The position numbers were made by a program, and so were the translations under genes. The notes under the pieces are model-generated. The model saw only the letters and a list, made by a program, of their open reading frames with translations. It was not told the origin of the DNA and searched no databases. A DNA stretch of 64,000 nucleotides from an uncultured Paracoccaceae bacterium (GTDB lineage: Bacteria; Pseudomonadota; Alphaproteobacteria; Rhodobacterales; Rhodobacteraceae). Shown piece after piece: positions 56,261 through 64,000 of this stretch; position 1 is the stretch's first letter, and each line of letters starts with the position of its first letter. Where the stretch lies: positions 62,001-126,000 of the forward strand of contig CANLND010000010.1 of assembly GCA_947492585.1 (NCBI GenBank). The letters run 5' to 3'.

Positions 56261-56566
56261 ATGGAGCGCAAACACGTTGTCGAACTTGTTAAATGGAAAT
56301 CAAAGCCAAAAGTCTCAAATGATGAGATGGTCTCTGCTGTAGACGGTATTTTGCCCGATCTTGAAACACTCCCCGGTTTCATCAGCCAGACATTGTATAT
56401 TGATGAAGACGGATATTGGGTTGATCTTTATCACTGGGAGACACGTGAACAGGGTGTTGCATCCAATGATCTGATGGCCGCACGCCCGTCCTTTCTGGCC
56501 CTGATGGACCTGATCGATCCCACCAGCGTTTCAATCGCGTTCCTGTCCCTGCCGGACATCGCGTAA
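56261..56566 (+). CDS. small dimeric alpha/beta-barrel (antibiotic monooxygenase-like) protein
   Basis: A 101-residue protein with a ferredoxin-like pattern: VELVKWKSKPKVSNDEMVSAV, a central LPGFISQTLYIDEDGYWVDLYHWET strand pair and a C-terminal helix. It resembles ABM/dimeric barrel proteins, but the family call is tentative. GGAAGGA lies 8 bp before the ATG. Its stop codon overlaps the tag start (TAATG), so the two are co-translated. Confidence 0.65.
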   Translation: MERKHVVELVKWKSKPKVSNDEMVSAVDGILPDLETLPGFISQTLYIDEDGYWVDLYHWETREQGVASNDLMAARPSFLALMDLIDPTSVSIAFLSLPDIA

Positions 56567-57126
56567 TGTCAGAAGGATCAAAGGACGCTGTCGTACGATG
56601 CGACTGGGTCGGCACGGCACAAATCGAGGTCGACTACCACGATTCTGAGTGGGGTATACCTGTCAGAGACAGCCGGGCCATGTGGGAAATGCTCATTCTT
56701 GAGGGGTTTCAGGCGGGTCTCAGTTGGATCACGATTCTGAAGAAGCGCGAAAATTTTCGTGAAGCGTTTAGCCAATTTGATCCAGAGATCATCGCATCGT
56801 GGGGTGATGCGGACGTAGAACGCTTGCTGCAGAACGATGGTATCGTGCGGCACCGAGGAAAGATCACCGCCACCATCGGCAATGCGCGCGCCTACCTTCA
56901 GGTCGATGATTTTTCCCAATGGTGCTGGAAGTATGTGGAGGGAAAACCATTGATAAATTCCTGGCACCGGACAGAGGATATTCCGACGTCAACGCCGCTT
57001 TCCACACGTATTTCTAAAGACTTAAAATCCGCAGGTTTCCGATTTTGCGGGCCAACAACTGTGTATGCCTGGATGCAGGCGGTTGGCATTGTGAATGATC
57101 ATTTGGGCACATGTGACTTTCGGTAA
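56566..57126 (+). CDS. tag: DNA-3-methyladenine glycosylase I
   Basis: A 186-residue base-excision enzyme that removes 3-methyladenine from alkylated DNA. The zinc-snap ligands are complete: Cys in RCDWVG, His in YHDSEWG, and His and Cys in NDHLGTCDF at the end. The catalytic-pocket region LEGFQAGLSWITILKKRENFREAF is conserved. It follows the small monooxygenase-like gene with a one-base overlap. No ada/alkB genes are adjacent. Confidence 0.94.
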   Translation: MSEGSKDAVVRCDWVGTAQIEVDYHDSEWGIPVRDSRAMWEMLILEGFQAGLSWITILKKRENFREAFSQFDPEIIASWGDADVERLLQNDGIVRHRGKITATIGNARAYLQVDDFSQWCWKYVEGKPLINSWHRTEDIPTSTPLSTRISKDLKSAGFRFCGPTTVYAWMQAVGIVNDHLGTCDFR

Positions 57127-57376
57127 TCAGCGGGCAAAGCCGACATTATGCAGCGCGCAGTATCCGGCACTCTGGGCTCTCCAGGCCCCTTCGCCGCTCG
57201 ATGCGCGAATGTAAACTTTCAGAAATCGCTACCATCCGCGCTCTCGTCCACGAACGGGTAAGGCGCGGGGCAAAGTGAACTTTCGCTGTGGTTGCGCGAA
57301 TTTCTGCAACGCTCTTTTAAAACCAGATTTTTGAGGTAGTTGTTGACGTTGATGCGTGAGCGCGTGACAATGCGGT
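57127..57376. other. intergenic region with repeat-like remnants
   Basis: About 250 bp with two similar motifs, ATGTAAACTTTC (near 57210) and AAGTGAACTTTC (near 57273), and a GGGCTCTCCAGGCCC-like segment. It recalls decayed intergenic repeats of marine Rhodobacteraceae. No gene was found. Confidence 0.35.
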
Positions 57377-57940
57377 ATGACAGATGTTCTTCTCATTATT
57401 GATGTTCAAAATGCCATCCTCGACGGTGCAGCAAGCGATAATCGCGTCGACGCGGTCACGTCGTATTTCGAGGCGGTTGTTGGGCGGCTTTCCGATCTAA
57501 AGGCGAATGCTGCATCGCAAGACGTCCAGACAATTCTTGTTCAAAACGATGGTCCGGCAGACCACCGACTGGCGGTAAACACCGAAGGCTGGGAAATCGT
57601 GCCTCAACTTGCGCCAACCCCAAAAGACATTGTTGTCCACAAGATGAGCTGCGACTCGTTCCATGAAACGGACCTATTGGAACATCTCTCGCGGCTTGGA
57701 GCGTCTCGTCTCATCGTCGGCGGATGCATGACGCAGTTTTGCGTTGATACGACCGTGCGACGCGCTGTTTCCTCCGGATTCGATGTCGTGCTTGCTTCGG
57801 ATGGTCACTGCGCCGGGGATTCCGGAGCCTTATCGCAATCCGAGATTATTGCTCATCATAACAATACGTTAGACGGATTTGGTGCCGGGCCGTGCGCGGT
57901 TTCTGTTGTGCCGGTAGCAGAAATTTCTTTCAGCACCTAG
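57377..57940 (+). CDS. isochorismatase-like cysteine hydrolase
   Basis: A 187-residue hydrolase. The triad is visible: Asp in LLIIDVQNAIL, Lys in IVVHKMSCDSFHETDL, and the catalytic Cys in GGCMTQFCVDTTVRRA. Substrate is unknown (amides such as nicotinamide or carbamates are typical). The start lacks a strong ribosome site. The 3' end overlaps the convergent GNAT gene by 11 bp. Confidence 0.88.
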   Translation: MTDVLLIIDVQNAILDGAASDNRVDAVTSYFEAVVGRLSDLKANAASQDVQTILVQNDGPADHRLAVNTEGWEIVPQLAPTPKDIVVHKMSCDSFHETDLLEHLSRLGASRLIVGGCMTQFCVDTTVRRAVSSGFDVVLASDGHCAGDSGALSQSEIIAHHNNTLDGFGAGPCAVSVVPVAEISFST

Positions 57941-58358
57941 CGATCCGGCACGACATCCCAAGGGATGCCGGTGCAGTTTCTGTGAAGCCGAATTGTTCAT
58001 ACAGCTTGTTGGCAGGGACATCCGCCAGAAGGCTCAGAAAGGCCGTTTCTGGCAACTCTCTCTTCGCCCAATTCATCAGCGATGACATCATGAGCTTACC
58101 GAGGCCTTGACCACGAAAACGAGGATCGACAGCAATATCGACAATCTGGACAAAACACCCACCGTCTCCGACGATCCGCCCCATGCCGATGGCCTCACCT
58201 TCGCAATAGAGAGTCACTGCGAAAAGCGTGCCCTTGAGACCTATTTCCACCGCGTCAGGTGAAAACGCGCTCAAGCCACCCTCTCTGCGAAGTCTTAGGT
58301 AGTCCTCAACCGATGGCGGCTTCTCGGTGAGGTCAATCAAGCTTGTGTCGATGGTCAT
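57930..58358 (-). CDS. GNAT family N-acetyltransferase
   Basis: A 142-residue acetyltransferase. The acetyl-CoA binding motif is in VDPRFRGQGLGKLMMSSLM, preceded by GRIVGDGGCFVQIVDIAV, and the C-terminal YEQFGFTETAPASLGM is typical. Substrate unknown. It is convergent with the isochorismatase-like gene, overlapping by 11 bp. Confidence 0.88.
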   Translation of the reverse strand: MTIDTSLIDLTEKPPSVEDYLRLRREGGLSAFSPDAVEIGLKGTLFAVTLYCEGEAIGMGRIVGDGGCFVQIVDIAVDPRFRGQGLGKLMMSSLMNWAKRELPETAFLSLLADVPANKLYEQFGFTETAPASLGMSCRIARC

Positions 58359-58522
58359 GCATTTCGTCCATTTGCTTACAGAAACGCTTCATTCAGTTGC
58401 CCGTCATACAAGTCAAGTTTTTTGCTGCCTGCGGTAAAGCCGCCATTGGGGCTTAGCGCAGTATTCAGAAATAAGGGCTCATAGCTGTCAGTCGCCGCAG
58501 GTATGCTAAAGAAGTACCAAAT

Positions 58523-58551
58523 AAAAAGGCGCAGCCTCAACCGCGCCCCTT
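58523..58551 (-). terminator. terminator downstream of recA
   Basis: On the minus strand GGCGC pairs with GCGCC around a 10-base loop, followed by five T's, about 22 bp past the recA stop. Confidence 0.7.
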
Positions 58552-58572
58552 TGGAAGCCAAATTTCCCTAGA

Positions 58573-59646
58573 TCACCCTTCTAGGATGTCATCATCCTCG
58601 GCAGTGATCTCTGGTTTTTCAAACTCCAACCCATGCGAGGCACGGATTTTGTCTTCGATGTCATAGGCGATTTCAGGATGTTCCTTTAGGAAGGTCTTGG
58701 CATTTTCACGCCCCTGCCCGATGCGTTCATCCCCATATGAGAACCAAGCCCCTGATTTGTTGACAATGCCCGCCGTGACACCCAGATCCAGCAGCTCACC
58801 CATTTTGGAGATGCCTTCACCATAAACAATGTCAAACTCAACCTGCTTGAACGGCGGCGAAACTTTGTTTTTCACCACTTTCACACGGGTTGCGTTGCCA
58901 ACAATTTCGTCGCGGTCTTTAACAGCGCCGATGCGGCGAATGTCCAGACGTACCGAGGAATAGAATTTCAGCGCGTTGCCACCGGTGGTGGTTTCTGGGG
59001 AGCCGAACATCACGCCGATTTTCATCCGAATTTGGTTGATGAAGATAACCATACAGTTGGAGCGCGAAATCGAACCGGTCAGCTTGCGCATTGCCTGGCT
59101 CATCAGGCGCGCTTGAACGCCAACGCTGCTGTCGCCCATGTCACCTTCAAGTTCCGATTTGGGCGTCAGGGCCGCAACCGAGTCCACGATGACCATGTTC
59201 ACAGCTCCGGAACGCACCAGCGTATCAGTGATTTCCAACGCCTGTTCACCGGTGTCGGGCTGCGAAATGAGCAGTTCGTCCAGATCAACGCCCAGCTTGG
59301 ATGCATAGGTTGGGTCCAGCGCGTGTTCCGCATCCACAAAGGCGCAGACGCCACCCTTTTTTTGCTGTTCTGCAATGCAATGCAACGTCAGCGTGGTTTT
59401 GCCCGAACTTTCGGGGCCGTAGATTTCTACGATGCGCCCCATGGGCAGGCCACCAATGCCCAAGGCAATGTCCAGACCCAATGAGCCGGTTGAGGAGGCT
59501 TCGATCTCAGCGATGGCATTGCCGTCGCCCAGTTTCATAATCGAGCCCTTACCAAACTGACGCTCAATCTGCGCCAAAGCGCTGTCGAGCGCCTTTTGTT
59601 TGCCGTCGTCGTTTGTGTTCTTCTTCATGGTCAAAAGATCCGCCAT
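58573..59646 (-). CDS. recA: recombinase RecA
   Basis: A 357-residue ATPase that pairs homologous DNA and triggers LexA cleavage. Walker A is GPESSGKTT near residue 69, Walker B is [12 protein letters not shown], loop L1/L2 regions include [18 protein letters not shown] and [21 protein letters not shown]. The C-terminus is acidic ([12 protein letters not shown]). The start at 59646 has AAGGGA upstream; an ATG at 59673 is less likely. A LexA-type box lies upstream. Confidence 0.97.
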   Translation of the reverse strand: MADLLTMKKNTNDDGKQKALDSALAQIERQFGKGSIMKLGDGNAIAEIEASSTGSLGLDIALGIGGLPMGRIVEIYGPESSGKTTLTLHCIAEQQKKGGVCAFVDAEHALDPTYASKLGVDLDELLISQPDTGEQALEITDTLVRSGAVNMVIVDSVAALTPKSELEGDMGDSSVGVQARLMSQAMRKLTGSISRSNCMVIFINQIRMKIGVMFGSPETTTGGNALKFYSSVRLDIRRIGAVKDRDEIVGNATRVKVVKNKVSPPFKQVEFDIVYGEGISKMGELLDLGVTAGIVNKSGAWFSYGDERIGQGRENAKTFLKEHPEIAYDIEDKIRASHGLEFEKPEITAEDDDILEG

Positions 59647-59702
59647 AGTCCCTTGTCCCTTTCTATGTGTCATACCCGCACGTCGGCGGCAATCACTGCT
59701 TT

Positions 59703-59717
59703 GTTCACCTCTTGTTC
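59703..59717 (-). promoter_or_regulatory. SOS (LexA) box of recA
   Basis: GTTC-ACCTCTT-GTTC is an exact alphaproteobacterial LexA site (GTTC-N7-GTTC), 57 bp before the recA start. Confidence 0.9.
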
Positions 59718-59839
59718 CTTATTGGTCTAAAACAAGAACATTGCAAGAAGAAACTTATAGTACTCATTGCGCGGCACGGGTGTTAATAAGGTGTTTACGT
59801 CAACCTATGATTTGCAATTCTTATCGGGCGCTTAATGAA

Positions 59840-60439
59840 ATGCTGGTGTTTTTAAGGGAAAATCTGGTCCTTCTGTCGGTGCCCAAAACGGGGACAACTG
59901 CGTTACATGATGCGTTGAAGGGGCGTGCGGATATGGTTGTGGCCAACCCGCCCGAGCTGAAACATTCTCCGGTGTTTCGGTACAACCGCTGGTTTCGCCC
60001 CATGTTTGCAAAGGTTTGCGACAAAGAACCCGAGCTGGTTGCAGTGGTACGTGAGCCGATCAGCTGGCTGGGAAGCTGGTATCGGTTTCGTCAGCGGCCG
60101 TTGGTCGACGGGAAACCGACTTCGACCAAGGGGCATTCGTTTGATGAATTTGTCCGGGAGTACTGCCGCGGCAAACCAGCGCCCTTTGCAAATGTGGGCA
60201 GTCAGGCCAAATTTCTGGAGCCACAACCAAGCGGCTGCGCGGTCAAATATCTGTTTCGCTATGACAACCTGACCGCCTATCACGCATTTCTACAAGATCG
60301 ACTGGGGTTTGCGATTGAAACCAAACAGGCGAATGTCAGCCCCAAGATGACGCTGACATTGGATCCTGAGATCGAGGCGCTGCTGCGTCGCAAACGGGCT
60401 GAGGAATTTGCGCTGTATGAAAGCCTGCCTGCCCGCTGA
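59840..60439 (+). CDS. small sulfotransferase-like protein
   Basis: A 199-residue protein with the PAPS 5'-phosphosulfate loop in LLSVPKTGTTALHDAL and a 3'-phosphate segment VAVVREPISWLGSWYRFR. The C-terminal part has YLFRYDNLTAYHAFLQDRLGF. Sulfotransferases move sulfate to sugars, lipids or proteins; the acceptor is unknown. The start is uncertain: ATG 59840 fits the usual MLVF beginning, and 59807 is the alternative. It is divergent from recA and shares the region holding the SOS box. Confidence 0.75.
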   Translation: MLVFLRENLVLLSVPKTGTTALHDALKGRADMVVANPPELKHSPVFRYNRWFRPMFAKVCDKEPELVAVVREPISWLGSWYRFRQRPLVDGKPTSTKGHSFDEFVREYCRGKPAPFANVGSQAKFLEPQPSGCAVKYLFRYDNLTAYHAFLQDRLGFAIETKQANVSPKMTLTLDPEIEALLRRKRAEEFALYESLPAR

Positions 60440-60499
60440 AGCGGGGGTGCAAGCGACGCCCGGAAAAATGTGTCTTGAGGTGGCCGTGACTGATCCGCG

Positions 60500-62824
60500 T
60501 CAGGCTGAGACCTTGCCCTGTTCCAGTTGCTGATGCACGGTTTCTGTCAACTGGTTCAACGAGAATGGCTTGGGCAAGAAGGTGGAATTTGGAACATCCG
60601 GTTCCTGATCGTCAAATGCACCCTCGGCATAACCGGACATGAACACCACCCGCGTATCCGGGCGTGATTTCAGTGCCTCACGGACCCAGCTGGGCCCGTC
60701 CATGCCGGGCATGACCACATCGGTTACAAACACGTCAACATGCAGCGATGGGTCCTCTAGCGTTTCCAGCGCGTCCTCGGCGGACTCAGCTTCAAGAACG
60801 GTATAGCCGCGCATGCGCAGCGCCCGTGATGCAAAAGCACGTACGGGCGCTTCGTCTTCGACCAGCAGAACAACGCCATCGCCGTGGTTTGGCGCCGCGT
60901 CAGTGGGTTTTTCAGCTTTTGGCGCGTCGACTTCGGGTTGGGCGCGATACACCGGGAAGTACAAGGTGAACTGTGTGCCCTGCCCTTTGACCGAGTCCAC
61001 AAAGATAAAGCCGCCCGTCTGTTTGATGATGCCATAGGCTGTCGAAAGCCCAAGCCCAGTGCCTTCACCGGTCCGTTTGGTGGTGTAGAAGGGTTCAAAT
61101 ACCTTCTCTAGCCGGTCCACATCAATACCAACGCCTTCGTCGGACACTTTGATGGTGACCCAGTCCCCTTCGGGCACCACGGTGCGGTTGCGCTTTAGCG
61201 CTTTTTGCAGCTGCACAACCTCGGTTTCCACCCGGATTTCACCGCCTTGCGGCATCGCGTCACGTGCGTTCACCACAAGGTTCATCAGCACCTGTTCCAG
61301 TTGCCGTTTGTCAGCACGGATGTTTTTCATCACCGGATCATGGCTCAACGTCAGGGTGACTTTTTCACCCACGAGACGGTTCAACAGATGGGTCAGATCA
61401 GACAGGGTGTCACGTACATCCAAGACTTCGGGTTGCAGCGTCTGTTTGCGCGAGAACGCCAGAAGCTGGCTGACCAAAGCTGCCGCGCGGTTGGCATTTT
61501 CGTGGATCTGTATCAGGTCTCCATAGTCCTGATCACCCTGATCGTGGCGCAGCAATAACAGATCGCAATGGCCAGAAATGGCGGTCAGCAGGTTGTTGAA
61601 ATCATGCGCAACACCGCCTGCCAGCTGGCCAATCGCCTGCATCTTCTGGCTTTGCACAAACTGCGCTTCCAGTGTTTTCAGTTCGGTTGCATCGTTCAGA
61701 ACCGCAATGAGCGTCGGCTCTCCGTCCTCAACCACACGGGTGAGCGTGACCTGCACAAACACCTCTTTGTCGCGTCGCGAAATCCGCAGGAATTCCGACT
61801 TGTGCGGGGCGATGCCCTTGGCGGTGTCTTCCAGCCAGTCGGCCATCGGGCGGCCAAGACCCTCCATCAGCTGACCCAATTTAATGTTGTCGCAGGACGC
61901 GACCCCTAACAGGTTCAACGCCAGTCGGTTGACCGAGAGAATTTCGCCATTGGGGGCCACTTTGATAAAGGGCACAGGCAGTTTTTCAAAACTTGTCTGG
62001 CCGCCGGAGAATTCGGTTTCGTCCAGTTCCGTAAGATACAGATCCGTGCGCCCCTGCCCGCGCTCGTGCAGTGCAACAGCAACCTGCACCGGCCCGTTGC
62101 GGGTATTGAGCGTGTGGACCTGTCCGGTGTCCGCGGGCATATCGTTAAACAGGCGATCCGCGGATTTGAGCCGCTCACCGATCAAACTGCGCGCGGCTTC
62201 ATTCATAAACAGAACCGCCCCGCCCCGCCCAACGGTGAGCATTGGAATGGAAACAGCCTCGGCGTTGCGTCCGGCCTTGCCGCGCTCCGCAACGTCTTCG
62301 ATGCGCCATAGCAGACTACCAGACGCCATTTGATGCACCGCAAGCCGGACCTGTCCCCGTCGGGTCACGATGTCTTCGCGGGCGGACCCTTCGGAGCGTG
62401 CAAGGCTTTTGAGGCGAAACAAAACCGCTGCTGGATTGGCCAGAACAGACCGCAGCGCCGCCCCCAATGTGCCTTTGTCAGCGCCCTGAAACCGTTGCAC
62501 CGCGGCCTGATTGCACGCGTGCACCACGCCATCTTCGTCGGTGACAAAACAAGGCGTGGCGTCATTTTCAATGAAGCTTGTTAAAAGCTCGGAGGCCATA
62601 GCACGTGTGCGTTGGCGCGCGCGCGTTTGCACAACCATAAAGCCAGACACCAAAGTCAGCGTCAGTCCGACCGCGCTGAGACCGCGCCCCACCCAATCTG
62701 CCAAAGGCATCAGGGCGGGGGTTGCCAGCAACAGGGCCGAGACGGCGGCTGTTGCCATGAGCCGGGAGTATTCCGGTGAAAAAATGCGCAGGTCTGGCAC
62801 GCTTGAATTCTGGCGACCGATCAT
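60500..62824 (-). CDS. cckA: hybrid histidine kinase CckA
   Basis: A 774-residue cell-cycle kinase. Two hydrophobic segments near residues 25-65 anchor it; PAS-like domains follow (about 85-400); the phosphoacceptor His is in AGGVAHDFNNLLTAISGH, the ATPase has NLVVNARDAMPQGG, DEGVGI and TGEGTGLGLSTAYGI; and the receiver domain at the end has the Asp in DVFVTDVVMPGMDGP. In this class it drives CtrA phosphorylation through ChpT, controlling motility, gene transfer agents and the cell cycle. GGAG lies 6 bp before the ATG. Confidence 0.93.
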   Translation of the reverse strand: MIGRQNSSVPDLRIFSPEYSRLMATAAVSALLLATPALMPLADWVGRGLSAVGLTLTLVSGFMVVQTRARQRTRAMASELLTSFIENDATPCFVTDEDGVVHACNQAAVQRFQGADKGTLGAALRSVLANPAAVLFRLKSLARSEGSAREDIVTRRGQVRLAVHQMASGSLLWRIEDVAERGKAGRNAEAVSIPMLTVGRGGAVLFMNEAARSLIGERLKSADRLFNDMPADTGQVHTLNTRNGPVQVAVALHERGQGRTDLYLTELDETEFSGGQTSFEKLPVPFIKVAPNGEILSVNRLALNLLGVASCDNIKLGQLMEGLGRPMADWLEDTAKGIAPHKSEFLRISRRDKEVFVQVTLTRVVEDGEPTLIAVLNDATELKTLEAQFVQSQKMQAIGQLAGGVAHDFNNLLTAISGHCDLLLLRHDQGDQDYGDLIQIHENANRAAALVSQLLAFSRKQTLQPEVLDVRDTLSDLTHLLNRLVGEKVTLTLSHDPVMKNIRADKRQLEQVLMNLVVNARDAMPQGGEIRVETEVVQLQKALKRNRTVVPEGDWVTIKVSDEGVGIDVDRLEKVFEPFYTTKRTGEGTGLGLSTAYGIIKQTGGFIFVDSVKGQGTQFTLYFPVYRAQPEVDAPKAEKPTDAAPNHGDGVVLLVEDEAPVRAFASRALRMRGYTVLEAESAEDALETLEDPSLHVDVFVTDVVMPGMDGPSWVREALKSRPDTRVVFMSGYAEGAFDDQEPDVPNSTFLPKPFSLNQLTETVHQQLEQGKVSA

Positions 62825-62873
62825 TCCGGCTCCGTAGCTTTTCTAATGATGCTTCATAACTCGATACTCTAGG

Positions 62874-62888
62874 TTAAGGATGCGTTAA
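62874..62888. promoter_or_regulatory. CtrA box upstream of cckA
   Basis: TTAAGGATGCGTTAA is TTAA-N7-TTAA; on the minus strand, the cckA direction, it reads TTAACGCATCCTTAACC and ends in the preferred TTAACC. It is 50 bp upstream of cckA. A further TTAACC half-site is at 62913. Confidence 0.75.
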
Positions 62889-62921
62889 TTTTTGTAAAAA
62901 ACACATCAAAAGTTAACCGTT

Positions 62922-64000
62922 TCAAACGCGACGGGTCAGCAGCGCGACAAAAAAGCCATCTGCCCCGTCTTGGACCAGCCAGGACGATGACGACATCAGT
63001 TCCCATTCAGGGTTTTCCTGAACAAAACGAGCAACTTGGTCGTCATTCTCCACCCGAAGCATGGAACAGGTCGCATAGGCCAGAACGCCGGCCTCCCCCA
63101 CGAGGGCCGCAGCCGTTTCCAAAACCTCGGCCTGTGTCTCCACCAGAGCCGCCAGTTTTTCTTCGGTCAGGCTCCATTTGCCTTCGGGCGCGCGGCGCCA
63201 GCTGCCAGAACCGGAGCATGGGGCATCACAGAAAACCAGATCAAACGGGCCGTGTTCGTCAAGATCATCTGTGGCGAGTTGAGCGATATGAACGCCTGCA
63301 CGCTCGGCGCGCGGGGCCAGATCCTTCATGCGATTGGGGTTCACATCATGTGCAGCAACCGTGCACCCCTTGTGCACCGCCATGGCAAGCGCCTTGCCAC
63401 CTCCGCCCGCGCAATAATCAAGGATATGCATGCCGGCTTCGAGCGGCAGCGCGTCTACCACCGCTTGGCTGGCGGCATCCTGTAGTTCCACCAAACCATC
63501 GGCATAGGTCAGTGAATTGCGGATCTTGCGGGTGCCTTCGGTGACGTTCAGCGCCGCTGATGCAATGTCGAGACGTTCGGTCTGGATGCCTTCTTCGGCC
63601 AGATCGGCCTGCGCCTGCGCCACAGAATTGGCACGGGTGTTGACCCGCAGATGCACTGGCGCGCGGTGGCGCAGGGCCTGGGCTGCGTCGGTGGCTTTGT
63701 CGCCGAGGCTGTCGGTGAACTGGGGCCAGAGCCAATCTGGCATGTCGTTCTGTTCGGCTTCGCCCATGTCTGGAATGGGGGCAACCAATTCGTGGTCTTC
63801 CAATGCGGTGGGGCCATAGCCCGCGCCGGTGAAGACGTCAGCCGGGTCCTGACCGTCCTGGCGCAGACCGCCAAGGATCAGGCCGCGTCCAGTTTCGCTG
63901 CCGCCAAGGGCGGCGCGGGTGCGCCAGCATCGCAGGGCACTAAAGACGTGATCCCGCACCGCTGCGCGGTCCTTGGACCCTGCAAAGCGGCTGCCACGCG
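62922..64000 (-). CDS. RsmB/NOP family RNA cytosine-C5 methyltransferase, 5'-truncated
   Basis: About 359 residues are visible; the frame stays open to the window edge, with RFAGSKDRAAVRDHVFSALR typical of the family's N-terminal domain, so the start is outside. SAM binding is in ILDYCAGGGGKALAMA; the two catalytic cysteines are in FCDAPCSGSGSWRR and AYATCSMLRVEND. It methylates C5 of a cytosine in rRNA or tRNA. A GTG at 63959 should not be taken as the start. Confidence 0.9.
   Translation of the reverse strand, partial: RGSRFAGSKDRAAVRDHVFSALRCWRTRAALGGSETGRGLILGGLRQDGQDPADVFTGAGYGPTALEDHELVAPIPDMGEAEQNDMPDWLWPQFTDSLGDKATDAAQALRHRAPVHLRVNTRANSVAQAQADLAEEGIQTERLDIASAALNVTEGTRKIRNSLTYADGLVELQDAASQAVVDALPLEAGMHILDYCAGGGGKALAMAVHKGCTVAAHDVNPNRMKDLAPRAERAGVHIAQLATDDLDEHGPFDLVFCDAPCSGSGSWRRAPEGKWSLTEEKLAALVETQAEVLETAAALVGEAGVLAYATCSMLRVENDDQVARFVQENPEWELMSSSSWLVQDGADGFFVALLTRRV

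Noticed and set aside
1-64000. CRISPR arrays, insertion sequences, prophage genes
   Set aside because: No regularly spaced repeats, transposase or integrase motifs, or phage structural genes were seen anywhere in the window.

Overview
The window reads as a chromosomal segment of a Rhodobacterales (Roseobacter-group) alphaproteobacterium. The grounds are gene content and control signals: a class II DAHP synthase, a CckA-type kinase with TTAA-N7-TTAA (CtrA) boxes nearby, an IscR with one cysteine in front of a suf operon, a GTTC-N7-GTTC SOS box at recA, an ICE/Irr-type palindrome, and families typical of this group (DUF6614-like, DUF882, IalB, PF07310 PAS). No phage, insertion sequence, CRISPR array or rRNA was seen, and there is one tRNA. 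The first gene (class II aldolase) and the last (RsmB-type methyltransferase) run off the window edges.

Layout. 0-7.7 kb: housekeeping genes (aldolase fragment, DUF6614-like, M32 carboxypeptidase, heme A synthase ctaA, TrmJ-type methyltransferase, an atypical ThiE-like protein), a gene-poor 1.2-kb interval, then glutaryl-CoA dehydrogenase. 7.9-15.4 kb: a complete phosphate-sensing and uptake cluster on the minus strand, phoR-pstS-pstC-pstA-pstB-phoU-phoB, with a three-repeat Pho box before pstS. 15.5-22.7 kb: gamma-carbonic anhydrase, gmk, yicC, a PAS protein with two CtrA-like boxes, DAHP synthase, a GlxA-type regulator and a PQQ-type sugar dehydrogenase. 22.9-28.7 kb: a livKGFHM-type amino-acid ABC operon carrying an unrelated small secreted protein gene between livF and livH. 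28.7-36.7 kb: HerA-like ATPase, two tandem small-RNA candidates, IalB, a lpxD/acp/KAS group, an L,D-transpeptidase and a Tat-exported DUF882 peptidase. 36.8 kb: tRNA-Arg(CCG).

37.1-46.7 kb: a large suf operon on the minus strand, iscR-nifS-sufB-(three small genes)-(pyruvyl-transferase-like)-sufC-sufD-(two membrane proteins)-sufS, with an ICE/Irr palindrome upstream. 46.9-51 kb: alpha/beta hydrolase, a 74-residue protein, a tandem-HD protein and typA. 51.3-55 kb: a small secreted protein under a 14-bp palindrome, a DUF1330 protein and alaS. 55.2-58.4 kb: an accessory-looking block (LysR, a small monooxygenase-like protein, tag, isochorismatase-like, GNAT) between alaS and recA. 58.5-64 kb: recA with its SOS box, a small sulfotransferase-like protein, cckA and an rRNA methyltransferase.

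The most noteworthy items are the two tandem intergenic small RNAs at 30.3-30.6 kb (the first looks like the MmgR/suhB-motif family), the CtrA boxes at cckA and at the PAS gene, the non-canonical IscR with its Irr-type box, the unusual passengers in the suf and liv operons, and the ACP/ketosynthase pair next to lpxD. No wholly new multi-gene system could be shown from sequence alone. All family names are from recognition of motifs, not from database searches.
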